DNA of 7,225 nucleotides from Clostridia bacterium. Its GTDB lineage: Bacteria > Bacillota_A > Clostridia > Oscillospirales > CAG-272. Below the pieces are notes generated by a model. The model did not search any database. It was not told the DNA's origin and saw only the letters and a list, made by a program, of their open reading frames with translations. The stretch spans positions 1 through 7,225 of the forward strand of contig JAFQPF010000130.1 in NCBI GenBank assembly GCA_017411885.1, given 5' to 3'. Positions 6,640 through 7,225 of the stretch are shown in pieces. Both the position numbers and the translations under genes were made by a program. Each line of letters starts with the position of its first letter. The stretch's first letter is position 1.

Positions 6640-6668
6640 TTGCAATTCGGATAATCTTTGTGTATAAT
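6640..6668 (+). promoter_or_regulatory. Predicted promoter for the lipoprotein gene
   Basis: TTGCAA (6640-6645) and consensus TATAAT (6663-6668) are separated by 17 bp in the 80-bp gap after the exporter gene. An 8-bp dyad (6622-6629 with 6651-6658) is centred on the first base of the -35. It could be an operator, or could simply be A/T-rich coincidence. The lipoprotein gene is therefore probably transcribed on its own, with or without read-through from the exporter. Confidence 0.65.
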
Positions 6669-6703
6669 GTAATTGTAAAACTAAACAAAGAAAGGATAAT
6701 ATT

Positions 6704-7225
6704 ATGAAAAAAACAGTAAAGCTTTTATCACTCTTTCTCGCGGTAATACTTGCAGTAATTCCGCTTTGCGGATGCTCAAGCGCAGAGCTTGGCTATCTTG
6801 ACGCGGCATTCAAGCCGATCTTTGACGGCGGCATATTTACCGGAAGCGAAAAAATGACGATCGATATGAACTCTATGCTTGAAACTGCTCTTTGGGAAGA
6901 GCTTTTTGCCGGAGTTGTTCCTGCCGAAGAGCTTCCGGATGCTATTGAGATCGTAGCCGACGTAAAGGCTGATTTCAGCGAGCTTGTATGTGAATGTGAT
7001 TATGATATATCACTCGGCACGCTTGCAAGCCTTGGCTTTAAGTACATAGTTGAGGGCGACACCTTGTATTTCGGAGATTTCAAATACAAGCTTGACGAAA
7101 GAATAGAAAAGGTGCTTGCGGATTCTTCTGAGCTGACCGAGGAAGCTTTCGTTGTACAAAATCTGCTTTCGGTATTTAAGGATATAGAATATATCTCCTT
7201 CTCGCTGGAGGACTATGAGAATTTA
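6704..7225 (+). CDS. Putative lipoprotein of unknown function, 3' end beyond window
   Basis: The frame is open for 174 codons from ATG 6704 to the last base, so the gene is cut by the window edge. AAAGGA at 6691-6696 lies 7 nt upstream of the ATG. The protein begins MKKTVKLLSLFLAVILAVIP and then LCGC, a classic type II signal peptide with lipobox and lipidated Cys at residue 24. It should be exported and anchored to the outer face of the membrane. The mature part is acidic, with no transmembrane segments. It includes TIDMNSMLETALW, DISLGTLASLGFKYIVEGDT and YFGDFKYKLDERIEKVL. The pattern of extended strands measuring a protein state (VEGDTLYFGDFKYKL) recalls clostridial lipoproteins of unknown role, but I do not recognise a named domain. 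It has its own promoter behind the exporter gene. It is not an obvious solute-binding protein from the part seen. Confidence 0.8.
   Translation, partial: MKKTVKLLSLFLAVILAVIPLCGCSSAELGYLDAAFKPIFDGGIFTGSEKMTIDMNSMLETALWEELFAGVVPAEELPDAIEIVADVKADFSELVCECDYDISLGTLASLGFKYIVEGDTLYFGDFKYKLDERIEKVLADSSELTEEAFVVQNLLSVFKDIEYISFSLEDYENL

Overview
The window looks like a metagenomic fragment from an anaerobic, low-to-moderate G+C Firmicute, most likely a gut clostridium. This is inferred from strong purine-rich Shine-Dalgarno (SD) sites, TTGATT/TATAAT-type promoters, a DUF2974 hydrolase and a Cys-lipobox lipoprotein. No 16S or other phylogenetic marker is present. Nothing here is convincingly a new defence or mobile system. 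It is mostly carbohydrate metabolism plus transport, with one striking discontinuity at the left edge.

Layout. Bases 1 to about 150 are G+C-rich (91 of 144 by hand count). On the minus strand they encode an internal piece of a YqhD/butanol-dehydrogenase-type iron alcohol dehydrogenase. At about 145-155 this switches abruptly to roughly 42% G+C DNA carrying the C-terminal half of galactose-1-phosphate uridylyltransferase (galT) on the plus strand. Both genes are broken at the same point, so a chimeric assembly join or a recombination scar is the best explanation. A 213-residue reading frame crossing the junction is an artefact. Behind galT, 15 bp away and with a good SD, lies a cytoplasmic NodB-type polysaccharide deacetylase family gene. 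A perfect 14-bp hairpin (1486-1517) ends this operon and also the converging one.

The minus-strand operon runs from about 4634 down to 1512. First comes a complete alpha-glucan branching enzyme of the eukaryote-like GH13_8 type, then, after 60 bp, a DUF2974 (Mbeg1-like) alpha/beta hydrolase. The 228-bp gap 4635-4862 holds two divergent sigma-A-type promoters that are near mirror images, and a GC-rich hairpin touching the SD of the branching enzyme gene.

On the plus strand from 4863 is a complete single-polypeptide ABC exporter (TMD-NBD). After it, a separate promoter of near-consensus sequence drives a lipoprotein gene that runs off the right end at 7225.

Functionally, galT and the branching enzyme point to hexose and glycogen metabolism. 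No other glycogen gene (glgA, glgC, glgP) is visible here, and the roles of the two hydrolase-like neighbours, the exporter substrate and the lipoprotein cannot be read from the sequence.
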